Shown: positions 45,603-53,808, numbered from the stretch's first letter. The stretch is DNA of 64,000 nucleotides from Winogradskyella epiphytica (GCF_003217215.1 NZ_QJTD01000002.1:322654-386653); one strand, 5' to 3'. Numbers and translations are program-made. Notes: generated by a model not told the origin, from the letters alone.

Positions 45603-46838
45603 TTAGATATTGTTACGAATTCTCTCAATTACCCAATCCTTAAAGGAGTCATCCCAAGTTTCATAATTCTTGTAAAACTGCTCTTTATCGTACCAATATA
45701 GGAACAACACATCTAAAGGCGCAATATTAATCAGCAACTTATGAATTAAATCACGATGCTCTGCGGATAATGAAGAATGCGGTTGGTGCAAAGCGAAATA
45801 AAATTCTTGATCTACAATGTCTTCAATTTTATAAGCATTACTTCTTTCTAATTTTTCTAGATATAATTCAACACTCATTACTCTTTTTCTAGATTCGATA
45901 TCTATTTTATTTAAGTAGCTTTTGAACAGCACTTTATCATTCAAGATATCTTTTATAGGATGCTGGGTTTCTTTTAAAAATTGTGCTAATTCATATTTCT
46001 TGACTCTTTCATATGTTGAAGTGCTCACCATATGCTCTAAATCACATTCAATGATGATATGGTCTTTTAGCTTAGCTACTAATTCTGGTTGAGATATATG
46101 ATATATCAAAACATCATGAATTGTATCTTTTATAGCTTCTTTATAAGAGGCCTCACTTTCAAAAATCACAATAGGTTTAATAAAGTCCCTTAAAAGATAA
46201 ACACCATCAAATGCTCTTGTATAAAAGGAGCCTGTTGTAAAATTTAAAGGATGAAGATCTAAATCTCTTTCACGTAAATCTCCATAGGTTCTAGCAGAAT
46301 TCAATAATTCTTGATGAATATTTTCATCTATGAAGTTAGTATCTCTATTGAACTTTTCTACAAGGTATAACTGGTCTTTTTGAACCTGTTCTAAATTATC
46401 TATCAGCCTAAAGGTGATATCGACATTATCATATTTTAAGACATCTAATGGTTCATAAAATACATCGATATTTTGATCGAAATCAATACAAACGGCAGAA
46501 TCTCTTGTTATATCATTGATTTTAGCACCATGCGTTCTAAATACATGTTGCATCATTTCTTTATCAAAAGAATGGAATGGCAGATATACTGGTTTTCCCT
46601 TTTGTAAAGGTGTGATTATAATGCCGTGCGGATTAGCATCGCCATGATTTAGGTAATGCATATTCTTTTTTTCCTCAGCAACTTCTGGACTCCAACCTAT
46701 GCCATCTATAAAAAACGACGTCAGGTTAGTCTCTGTAAATCCTAAGGTTTTTAAGCATTTGTTATAGCGCTCAATTAATTTCCCACTGATGGGAATGAGT
46801 TCACTTCTATATAGTTTTGCTTCTTCTAATTTGTTCAT
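45603..46838 (-). CDS. DUF6638-like protein of unknown function (cluster)
   Basis: Soluble protein of 411 residues without signal peptide or membrane helix. The start EEAKLYRSELIPISGKLIERYNKCLKTLGF and the segment GIGWSPEVAEEKKNMHYLNHG look like the family I recall as DUF6638. No catalytic motif is visible; Asp/Glu and His are abundant. The C-terminal third is helical (RKRVMSVELYLEKLER; APLDVLFLYWYDKEQFYKNY). It lies between a Nudix gene and a small membrane protein in the AAA+ cluster. Confidence 0.8.
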   Translation of the reverse strand: MNKLEEAKLYRSELIPISGKLIERYNKCLKTLGFTETNLTSFFIDGIGWSPEVAEEKKNMHYLNHGDANPHGIIITPLQKGKPVYLPFHSFDKEMMQHVFRTHGAKINDITRDSAVCIDFDQNIDVFYEPLDVLKYDNVDITFRLIDNLEQVQKDQLYLVEKFNRDTNFIDENIHQELLNSARTYGDLRERDLDLHPLNFTTGSFYTRAFDGVYLLRDFIKPIVIFESEASYKEAIKDTIHDVLIYHISQPELVAKLKDHIIIECDLEHMVSTSTYERVKKYELAQFLKETQHPIKDILNDKVLFKSYLNKIDIESRKRVMSVELYLEKLERSNAYKIEDIVDQEFYFALHQPHSSLSAEHRDLIHKLLINIAPLDVLFLYWYDKEQFYKNYETWDDSFKDWVIERIRNNI

Positions 46839-46845
46839 CTTTTAC

Positions 46846-46865
46846 ATTCCTGCGCACACAGGAAT
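46846..46865. repeat. Palindromic element in the cluster gap
   Basis: ATTCCTG-CGCACA-CAGGAAT, a perfect seven-base inverted repeat just upstream of the DUF6638-like gene. It resembles the palindromic intergenic repeats known from flavobacterial genomes. A decayed partner lies at 46955-46974. Confidence 0.55.
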
Positions 46866-46950
46866 CTCATTTTTTATAATTAAATCTCAAATTTTGAAAA
46901 TTCTAAAAAAAACTCAACGATTCTTAATTAGATCTTCATCTTTCAAATTA

Positions 46951-47550
46951 TCATATTCCTACTTTCACAGGAATTATCAAGTTATTTATTTGAGCGTATT
47001 GCAATAACATAATTGTTTTCGCATCAATAATTTCAGCCTTATTCATCATTTCAATAGCTTTTGAAAACGGAAGCTCCATCACTTCGATTTCTTCATTTTC
47101 ACTATCTAAACCGCCTCCTTCGTTAATTTTCATGGCATTCTTGTATTCTGCTACAAACAAGTACATCTTTTCGGTTAAAGCTCCTGGCGAGGTATAAGCC
47201 GTTAAAACTTGTTTAGCATTGGTTATTTTGTAACCCACTTCCTCTTCAGTTTCTCGTAGAATCGTTTCAAGCGGATGGTCATTATTATCTATCGCACCAG
47301 CACAAACTTCAATAGACATGCCTTCTTCTTTATTATTCTGATAAATTGGCATCCTAAATTGTTTGGTTAATAGCACGGTTCCTTTTTCAGGACTGTATAA
47401 CAAAATTGCCGCACCATCACCACGATTATAACATTCTCTTGATACCGATTTCCATTCACCCGTTTTGAATTGATAATCGTAATCAACACGCTCTAATGTG
47501 GCCCATTGTTTTGAAAGGGTGGTCTTTTTTATATTTTTTAAATTTTGCAT
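46951..47550 (-). CDS. Nudix hydrolase (NudK-like)
   Basis: Nucleoside-diphosphate-linked substrate hydrolase of 199 residues, similar in layout to ADP-sugar or GDP-mannose pyrophosphatases. The Nudix box runs GAIDNNDHPLETILRETEEE; the REtEEE core that binds the metal is intact, while Asp stands where the first Glu of the consensus normally is. The flanking VLLTKQFRMPIY and LTAYTSPGALTEKMYLFVAEY are typical of the NudF/NudK group. The last codons lie in a palindrome (46955-46974). It is embedded in the AAA+ cluster, so its substrate may concern that system or it may be a passenger. Confidence 0.9.
   Translation of the reverse strand: MQNLKNIKKTTLSKQWATLERVDYDYQFKTGEWKSVSRECYNRGDGAAILLYSPEKGTVLLTKQFRMPIYQNNKEEGMSIEVCAGAIDNNDHPLETILRETEEEVGYKITNAKQVLTAYTSPGALTEKMYLFVAEYKNAMKINEGGGLDSENEEIEVMELPFSKAIEMMNKAEIIDAKTIMLLQYAQINNLIIPVKVGI
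46955..46974. repeat. Decayed palindromic element overlapping the Nudix 3' end
   Basis: ATTCCT-N8-AGGAAT, similar to the arms at 46846-46865. It covers the last codons before the Nudix stop (46951-46953), so the C-terminal residues of the Nudix protein are partly encoded by the repeat. Confidence 0.45.
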
Positions 47551-47600
47551 TTAGATAAATTTGAAACGAATTTCACTTATTAGCACTAATAGAATCACAA

Positions 47601-49562
47601 TTAACCCCGCTTTCCAAACTGTTCTCTTGCCTCTGTTTCTATATTTAACTGATTAACTCTTTCATCGACTTTTCGTTTGAAATCTGTATCTGCGATAGTA
47701 GCGACATTGTCTAAATAGCGAATTACTTCCTGCCTTCTGATATCTGAGAAGTTTAAGCCTTTCATATTAGATTTCATCAACTCTTGAAGCATATTGAATT
47801 TTGTTTGATAATCCTTTTTGAAATACTTTTCAGGATGCTCAAACCAATCTTGTTCTAAATCGAAATCAGTTAAGCGTAAAGAAATTGCCGACTGAATATT
47901 TCGTACATCTCTAGAAGAGAAAAACGGAAATATCTTTTGGATCTCTTTATATAAGGTCGCATAAAACATATGATCATTTGGTTGATGAAGTTTTTCTACC
48001 TTGTCAAAAGTATCATGAATTCTTTCCTCACTTGGGCTTTCAACCGTTTGAAGAATTTCTCCCATTGTTTTCGCTAAACCTTGATCTGAAAGATATTTAT
48101 AGCTTGCTGGATCTTTCATATTTACGAAATCGGGCATTGTTTCTTGCAACTTTCGCCACCATATATAATCTTGATCAACAAAGTCGTGTTCCGTTCGTGC
48201 TCCATCAATTTTAAATCGACCTTGTACACGAGAAATTACAGCTTTGTCTAACATTTCAGGTAGGTTGGTAAATAACCCAATGGAACTATTTCCATAATTT
48301 ACAGCATAAGCACCTTCAGTATATCTTAAAAACACACCAATCACTTCTTTGACACCTGCAGAAACACCTTGGGTTGTACGTTCTTGAAGGTTGTTTTCAG
48401 CATCATCTATTGGGGCGAAAATCAATTTCGTTGGATCTTGCAAAGGCTTCATCCATTCTACCATTTTTTCCGCAGATCCACCTTGAAATGTGCTAATCAA
48501 GGTGTCAGGCATAGGATGAAATAAAAACGGAATATCTAAATTATCAGAATGTTCTTTTAAACGCGTTGCTATAGCTGCGATTAACATACTTTTTCCTGTT
48601 CCTGGAATTCCGTAGCCCATAAACACAGGCATGAATCCACCTAATTCTTGAAATGGATTTTTCATGGCTTCAAAATCATAACTCAACATGCGTTCTGTTA
48701 AACGGTGAGCAAAATGTTTAGCATCTCTATTTCCAACAATTTGTTCGAATTTAATTTTATTAAATTCGATACTTTTTGCGGTGCCTTGAAACACATTTTC
48801 CCAACCTGAAACCACAAAATCACTGTTTTCTAACTTATAAGTTCGGTCTGAAATCGTTTCAGTATATTCTAAACTACTTTTTCGTAATTGAATTTCTCCT
48901 ATTAAGGCCTCAAAATAAACCACCGTAAAATCAATAACATCCTGATCAGACTTGATAATTTCAGGGTGACCCAAATACTTATCGTAATAAAATAACTGAC
49001 ATGAAACCCCTTTTAGAGGTGTTAGCAATGATACTTCAGGAATTCCGGCGAACTTTTGTTTCATCACTGATAAATCGTCTGAAGCATGTGGTTTTAAGTC
49101 GTGTAAAATTTTATAAGCCGTAGCAAACAACATAAAGGCTGTGGCCGTATGCATTTTACTTTCGTATTCTCGTCTTCCTGAGCTATCTAATGCCGATTTA
49201 TTTTCGCTTAAACTCGATAATCCTGATGCATCTGAAAAGGAATCTTTTATCCAAATCCCTAGAGTTAAAGCTTCTTGTACAGCAAATAAAGTTTGATTGA
49301 GAAAAACAGGCAATGCGACAGACTCTGGCACCAATCGTTTTTTTAAGGCTAAAACAGTTTTTGAAACCGAAGTTATACTCACATTACTTCCATTATTTGC
49401 TCGGGATAAATACAACAAAATTGATTCATCCTTTGCGTCACCATCTTTTCTTTTTGCACGCTGACTTTGCTCCCACTGTATGGATTTCAAATATGACGTT
49501 GCTTCATCACGAAGCATATCAAGTTCATTTTGTTTTATAGGGAAAGTAGAATTGTGTTCCAT
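47601..49562 (-). CDS. AAA+ family ATPase (central gene of unknown cluster)
   Basis: Protein of 653 residues. An N-terminal helical domain of about 300 residues has no recognised motif. The AAA+ module begins FMPVFMGYGIPGTGKSMLIAA with Walker A GIPGTGKS near 317-324. Walker B is LIFAPIDDAENN near 375, where Asp replaces the usual catalytic Glu. The sensor/arginine-finger region is MLDKAVISRVQGRF, like the xxRxxGRF of classical AAA proteins. A C-terminal helical domain of about 170 residues follows. No membrane helix or zinc motif is seen, so it should act in the cytoplasm as an oligomeric remodelling ATPase. It is flanked by coiled-coil and membrane-protein genes on the same strand. Confidence 0.88.
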   Translation of the reverse strand: MEHNSTFPIKQNELDMLRDEATSYLKSIQWEQSQRAKRKDGDAKDESILLYLSRANNGSNVSITSVSKTVLALKKRLVPESVALPVFLNQTLFAVQEALTLGIWIKDSFSDASGLSSLSENKSALDSSGRREYESKMHTATAFMLFATAYKILHDLKPHASDDLSVMKQKFAGIPEVSLLTPLKGVSCQLFYYDKYLGHPEIIKSDQDVIDFTVVYFEALIGEIQLRKSSLEYTETISDRTYKLENSDFVVSGWENVFQGTAKSIEFNKIKFEQIVGNRDAKHFAHRLTERMLSYDFEAMKNPFQELGGFMPVFMGYGIPGTGKSMLIAAIATRLKEHSDNLDIPFLFHPMPDTLISTFQGGSAEKMVEWMKPLQDPTKLIFAPIDDAENNLQERTTQGVSAGVKEVIGVFLRYTEGAYAVNYGNSSIGLFTNLPEMLDKAVISRVQGRFKIDGARTEHDFVDQDYIWWRKLQETMPDFVNMKDPASYKYLSDQGLAKTMGEILQTVESPSEERIHDTFDKVEKLHQPNDHMFYATLYKEIQKIFPFFSSRDVRNIQSAISLRLTDFDLEQDWFEHPEKYFKKDYQTKFNMLQELMKSNMKGLNFSDIRRQEVIRYLDNVATIADTDFKRKVDERVNQLNIETEAREQFGKRG

Positions 49563-49656
49563 TTTTTATAGTCTTCAGTCTTGGTAGCAGCAAACAGTTG
49601 CTCATAGAACTCTGCTTATTTCACCTAAAACTGTGTGTTCTTATTTAGTTAATGTT

Positions 49657-49685
49657 GTCGCAAGTCTGCAAACTGAGACTGCGAC
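49657..49685. repeat. Imperfect hairpin element in the cluster gap
   Basis: GTCGCAAGTCT pairs with AGACTGCGAC with one bulged base around an eight-base loop, seven bases from the stop of the 49693-50736 gene. The sequence resembles the CTGCGACTG-type repeats I recall from flavobacterial intergenic regions. Confidence 0.5.
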
Positions 49686-49692
49686 GGTAAAC

Positions 49693-50736
49693 TTATTTCG
49701 TTTTAAGTTCAGAAACTTGAATTGGGGCTAAAGCCAAATTATTCATCACTTCTGGTGTTTTATTATACAATAATTGTATAATTCTGTGTGGTGCAAAAAC
49801 ATAACGTGTTCCGAAAATAGCATCCCAACGTTGGAAGGTTTGCTTGCTAAAAAAACTACCTTCTTTAAACTCGCTCGCCGAATCTAATTCATCAATTTGA
49901 AATGAAATGGCATATGAATCTAAGGGCACATTTTTGTTAGCGATACCTTCCAGAATAACATGTGTAACTTTATTTTCGTCCTTGGCAAAAACATTGTGTA
50001 GCGGTCCTAAATCTACACGTCTAATACGTTTTGGGAATACTTTAGGTAAGCGTTTATCAATCGCATAGGCCATAGTGTCTAAATTCATATCACGATCTGC
50101 TACATTTTTAAGAACAGCATAAATCTCATCCTTATGATCCTGCACATTTTTACCATCGTAATTGAAATACATATAACAAATAAAGGGCCTGTTATGAGAG
50201 ACATCATAAAAGCTCCAACTCACTAAATGTGCTGCAGGAGAGCCTTCTGTTACTGAAATGATTTTACCTTGTACAAAGCGATTAAAAATGTATTCTTTCT
50301 TCGCCGATGTATAATAAACGATTGAGGCGGCTTGAAAGAGTTTTCGTTTCGAAATAGGTTCTTTCTTTCTCATTAAAGTATCAAGAAACTCTTCCTTTAA
50401 AACATCAATACTAGTAAGCTTATCTAGATAATCTTTTCGCAGTTCTAAATCGTTAAATAGATATCTAAATTCTAAGTAATTAGGAAATCCTGAATCTGTT
50501 AAATCTACCCTCATATTTTCTTCCTCGTCATACATGTATTTCACACGCATTGCTTCGATAGAATATAATAATAGGTCACTGTACTGCTTAAACAGAAGCA
50601 CTTCTTGTTGGTTCAATATTTGTTTTTGTTGAACCGCAACGATTAGCTCCTTTAGTGCAAAATCTATCATTTTGTGATAGAACACATATTGCTCTTTGGA
50701 ATCTAAAATTGCGGAATCTAGAGGTGTAACTATCAT
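49693..50736 (-). CDS. Protein of unknown function (cluster)
   Basis: Soluble protein of 347 residues, not recognised. The first 130 residues are helical (LKELIVAVQQKQILNQQEVLLFKQY; LRKDYLDKLTSIDVLKEEFL). The rest mixes strands and helices with conserved-looking aromatic segments (LVSWSFYDVSHNRPFICYMYFNYDG; RVDLGPLHNVFAKDE; FSKQTFQRWDAIFGTRYVFAP). There is no signal peptide, membrane helix, nucleotide-binding or protease motif. It lies directly upstream of the AAA+ ATPase gene (130-base gap) and 40 bases after the two-helix membrane protein gene, so it may be an adaptor for the ATPase (inference). Confidence 0.78.
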   Translation of the reverse strand: MIVTPLDSAILDSKEQYVFYHKMIDFALKELIVAVQQKQILNQQEVLLFKQYSDLLLYSIEAMRVKYMYDEEENMRVDLTDSGFPNYLEFRYLFNDLELRKDYLDKLTSIDVLKEEFLDTLMRKKEPISKRKLFQAASIVYYTSAKKEYIFNRFVQGKIISVTEGSPAAHLVSWSFYDVSHNRPFICYMYFNYDGKNVQDHKDEIYAVLKNVADRDMNLDTMAYAIDKRLPKVFPKRIRRVDLGPLHNVFAKDENKVTHVILEGIANKNVPLDSYAISFQIDELDSASEFKEGSFFSKQTFQRWDAIFGTRYVFAPHRIIQLLYNKTPEVMNNLALAPIQVSELKTK

Positions 50737-50776
50737 TTGAATTGGCAGTTGGCAATATTGATTTTAAGATTAATTA

Positions 50777-50968
50777 TTATTTTGATTCGGTTTCCTGTCT
50801 CTTATTCCAATTTCGTTTTACTATTAAAAATATAAGCAGTAATACGGATGATATTATGGAAGTCGTTAGGGTTCGAGTTAAATCTTGTTCGTAAAGAACG
50901 AAATAATTAAATATAGAAGTCCCTATAAAAAAAATTAGCATAAAGATTAATATTCCCTTATTTGTCAT
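50777..50968 (-). CDS. Very small two-helix membrane protein (cluster)
   Basis: Predicted protein of 63 residues with two transmembrane helices (ILIFMLIFFIGTSIFNYFVL; TTSIISSVLLLIFLIV), a short loop between them and a basic tail (KRNWNKRQETESK). The frame is open upstream to 51085, but that part covers a palindromic repeat and reads like repeat-encoded peptide, so the ATG at 50968 (MTNKGILIFM) is chosen. It lies between the coiled-coil gene and the 347-residue gene of the AAA+ cluster. Confidence 0.65.
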   Translation of the reverse strand: MTNKGILIFMLIFFIGTSIFNYFVLYEQDLTRTLTTSIISSVLLLIFLIVKRNWNKRQETESK

Positions 50969-51043
50969 AATACAATTTGAATTTGCGTTAAGGATTGAAC
51001 GGTCTGTTTGAGCTCCTCGGAGAGAGCGAGTAGTGAAAGCCTG

Positions 51044-51074
51044 ACCTACTTTTGTCATAAAAACAAAAGTAGGT
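51044..51074. repeat. Perfect 11-base palindromic repeat
   Basis: ACCTACTTTTG, nine bases, then CAAAAGTAGGT. It lies between the coiled-coil gene and the small membrane protein gene, next to GCTCCTCGGAGAGAGC (51011-51026), which is itself partly self-complementary. This looks like a flavobacterial repetitive extragenic element of about 100 bases (50985-51085). Confidence 0.65.
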
Positions 51075-51092
51075 AACGCCATCATTAATAGA

Positions 51093-52433
51093 TTAACCTA
51101 ACAAATCGTCTTCGTTAGCTTTTGGTTTTGGTTCACCTGCCGCTTCCTCACCTCCACTTGGTGCATTAGCATCGGCAGCGTAATAATCTTCAAAAATCTC
51201 CTTCATATCAATCCCATAACGCTCTGCAAAATTCTTCTGAATAGACTTATCTTTTGCTCTAATTTCTTGTAAGGCCTCAGCATAACTTCCGTAAACACCT
51301 TGCATTACTTTTTCGTGAACTGGAATATTATCCATCATTTCTTGACGTGCCTTTGCACTTGCTGTGTGCATAGCGGCTAACGTTTCACCAATATGTTCAT
51401 CGGTTTTAACACCTAAATGCTCTAAAATTGCAGCAAACTCTTGATCTGTACGTGCTTTTAATGCCACAACATAACCATCGTAATATTTAAGTCGTTCGTC
51501 TGTATCTGACTTTAATTTTGCACGATGAGTTTGCAAATTACTACGTAAAGAGGTTAATACTTTAATTGTTAAGTTATGCTTGTGCACAAAACTATCTTTA
51601 GAGGCTGCTAATGTGGTATAAGCGTTTTTAAGTCCCTCTAATTCTTCTACTTTTTGTTCTAAGGTAGTGACTTGACTTAAGGCGTCTGAATATTCAGTTG
51701 ACTGCTTATCTGAAACTTCTTCTAAAGCTTGACGGGCTTGCTTGAGTAAAGCGTATTGTTCTTCGAGCTTATCTTCAACTTCTTTTTTCTTCTGAAGTGC
51801 TTTGGTATGGTTGTTACTTGCTTCAACAATGGCAGTTTTTAGACTTTCTTCAACCTCTTTTATTTCAAGTTCTCTGTCTTTTAAACGCTTAATAGCAGCC
51901 TGACTTTTAAAAGACAATTCGTTTAATAAGGTTTGAACATCTGCAGTTTCAATACGTTGTTGAAACATTGCTTTGGCTTCGTTATCTGAAGCATCACGAG
52001 CTTTCTGAGCTTTTTTAAGTTCTTCCTCAGCTTCTTTTATTTTACTTTTTCTACCCCAAAGATTATTCCACCAAGTATCTGGTTTATTTTGAGCATCTTC
52101 TAATTCTACTTTAGCACGTTCTAGACGCTTAATGGCGTCATCGATTATTTTCTGTTCCGCTTCATTTAAGGCCGAAAAGCCTTCGAACATAATACCAACT
52201 TCATCTTGATAATCGGTTAGATCTTTAATAGCATCTAATAAGGTGCTTCTGTCCTTCTCGGCCATATCTACCACATTATCTAATGTAGCATTCAATATTT
52301 TCTGACGACTTTCAGGATCATCTTCCTGTGCCAATTTAGACTTCATTTGGTCAATGGCTTTTCCCCAATTTACATCGACTTTCTCGGTTTTTTCGTTGGA
52401 ATTTGTTTCTAATAAATCAAAATCATCAGACAT
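51093..52433 (-). CDS. Long cytoplasmic coiled-coil protein (first gene of cluster)
   Basis: Protein of 446 residues without membrane helix or signal, almost all alpha-helical. Heptad-like coiled coil covers about 100-305 (AKVELEDAQNKP, then KIKEAEEELKKAQKARD, KKKEVEDKLEEQYALLKQARQ) with a Trp-rich break PDTWWNNLWG near 127-136. The C-terminal part (YGSYAEALQEIRAKDKSIQKNF) ends in an Ala/Gly/Glu/Pro-rich tail with DDLLG. It recalls coiled-coil partners of the TelA or ESCRT-III-like kind in shape only; no homology is claimed. It heads the eight-gene minus-strand cluster and may be the substrate or scaffold of the AAA+ ATPase (inference). Confidence 0.82.
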   Translation of the reverse strand: MSDDFDLLETNSNEKTEKVDVNWGKAIDQMKSKLAQEDDPESRQKILNATLDNVVDMAEKDRSTLLDAIKDLTDYQDEVGIMFEGFSALNEAEQKIIDDAIKRLERAKVELEDAQNKPDTWWNNLWGRKSKIKEAEEELKKAQKARDASDNEAKAMFQQRIETADVQTLLNELSFKSQAAIKRLKDRELEIKEVEESLKTAIVEASNNHTKALQKKKEVEDKLEEQYALLKQARQALEEVSDKQSTEYSDALSQVTTLEQKVEELEGLKNAYTTLAASKDSFVHKHNLTIKVLTSLRSNLQTHRAKLKSDTDERLKYYDGYVVALKARTDQEFAAILEHLGVKTDEHIGETLAAMHTASAKARQEMMDNIPVHEKVMQGVYGSYAEALQEIRAKDKSIQKNFAERYGIDMKEIFEDYYAADANAPSGGEEAAGEPKPKANEDDLLG

Positions 52434-52603
52434 ATGGTGTGTTGTTTTTTAGTTGGACATTATTTCTTGACAAGCAATTTCGGTTTTTTTTTAGGACTAT
52501 AAAAACTTTAGCTCTTTATTTATATGTAGCAAGATTCTTAAAAATGTTACAGTTGGTTAAATTAAATTCTATTATCCTTATATTTATTATAAATATTTAA
52601 CAA

Positions 52604-53386
52604 ATGAATCGTCAAAAATTAATACTCCTATTTAGTTTAGCTCTTGTGATTTTCAACTGTAAAAATGAAAATTCAAAGACAGATACCGACATCCTTCAGA
52701 ATGAAACTGTTATCGAAACTAGTCAGACTTCAGTAAACGTAATACCTATTTCTCATGGGACATTTATATTAGAGTCAGAAGATCGTGTTATTTATATTGA
52801 TCCAACTGGTGGGAAAGAAGCATTTAGTAATCAAAAAGCACCTACATTAATTTTGATTACAGATATCCATAGCGATCATCTTGATGTTGAAACCTTAAAA
52901 GCTTTAGAGATTGCCAATATACCTATTATTGCACCTGCCGCCGTTGTAGAGTTATTACCTGAGACTATGAGTAAAGCAATTACAACTTTAAACAATGGTG
53001 AATCGTATGAAATTGAAACCGTTAGTATTGAAGCTATACCAATGTATAATTTGCGAGAAGAAGCTCTAAAATTTCACCCTAAAGGCCGAGGAAATGGTTA
53101 CCTCCTGAATCTTAATGGTGAACGCATTTATATTTCAGGAGATACTGAAGACATTCCAGAAATGCGGAATTTAGAAAATATTGATAAGGCCTTTATCTGC
53201 ATGAATCTTCCTTATACCATGTCGGTTGAAAGTGCTGCAAGTGCCGTTTTGGATTTTGAACCTAAACGTGTTTATCCTTATCATTATAGAGGAACTGATG
53301 GCCTAAGTGATGTTGAAAAGTTTAAGAAATTGGTTAATAAGGAGAATAAGTCCATCGTTGTACAGTTGCTAAAATGGTACGATTAA
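52604..53386 (+). CDS. Metallo-beta-lactamase-fold lipoprotein
   Basis: Predicted exported hydrolase of 260 residues. The signal ends with a lipobox-like LVIFNC (Cys19; Asn and Phe before Cys are not ideal). The metallo-beta-lactamase fold resembles the UlaG/YtnP-like L-ascorbate lactonase branch: VIPISHGTFILE, then ITDIHSDHLDVETL (metal motif HxDH near 88), RGNGYLLNLNGERIYISGDTED (metal Asp) and a final YPYHYRG His. Substrate unknown. It is divergent from the coiled-coil gene of the AAA+ cluster, with a 170-base gap. Confidence 0.87.
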   Translation: MNRQKLILLFSLALVIFNCKNENSKTDTDILQNETVIETSQTSVNVIPISHGTFILESEDRVIYIDPTGGKEAFSNQKAPTLILITDIHSDHLDVETLKALEIANIPIIAPAAVVELLPETMSKAITTLNNGESYEIETVSIEAIPMYNLREEALKFHPKGRGNGYLLNLNGERIYISGDTEDIPEMRNLENIDKAFICMNLPYTMSVESAASAVLDFEPKRVYPYHYRGTDGLSDVEKFKKLVNKENKSIVVQLLKWYD

Positions 53387-53449
53387 CTTCCTAAAAAATC
53401 TTCTTTTTTTAAATAACTTGTCTTTTGTTTTTTCCTTAAAAACACTGTG

Positions 53450-53484
53450 GTTTATCGACATTTAAGACCTGTTCATCGATAAAC
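53450..53484. repeat. Nine-base inverted repeat
   Basis: GTTTATCGA (53450-53458) and TCGATAAAC (53476-53484) flank a 17-base loop, about 60 bases after the lipoprotein gene. There is no T run, so terminator function is doubtful. Confidence 0.45.
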
Positions 53485-53583
53485 AATAAAGCCTTAATTT
53501 GTAATTATTTTACAATTAAGCACTTAACATATAGTAATTTTCCTATCTTAGCTACTTAGAACCCATTTCTAAAACCTACGAAT

Positions 53584-53808
53584 ATGCATATTAATCTGAT
53601 TTCAAAGGCTGTAATTGTGACGACCACTCAACTTACTATGATACTAATCGCTGTAGCGACTATATTTCTAATTTTTATATTAATTGCTATAATTAAGATG
53701 TATAAATTAAAAGCTGAAAATAAGAAACTTATGGAGACCGATGTTTTCAAAGATGCCGATAAGTCTTATAAAGATTTCACAAGCGGTCACCTTTACGGTG
53801 ATAATTAG
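53584..53808 (+). CDS. Small single-helix membrane protein
   Basis: Protein of 74 residues with one strong transmembrane helix (about 18-39, TMILIAVATIFLIFILIAII), then a basic cytoplasmic-type tail (KMYKLKAENKKLMETDVFKDADKSYKDF). Function unknown. A well-formed terminator follows the stop, which supports it as a real gene. Shorter starts downstream are possible, but the tail and helix are kept in all. Confidence 0.65.
   Translation: MHINLISKAVIVTTTQLTMILIAVATIFLIFILIAIIKMYKLKAENKKLMETDVFKDADKSYKDFTSGHLYGDN

Noticed and set aside
46789..47007. 72-codon plus-strand frame across the gap between the DUF6638-like and Nudix genes
   Set aside because: It is antisense to two genes and reads through the palindromic elements; no protein pattern.
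52403..52600. 65-codon plus-strand frame upstream of the metallo-beta-lactamase-fold lipoprotein
   Set aside because: Starts inside the coiled-coil gene on the other strand, has skewed low-complexity composition, and no promoter or start-site support.
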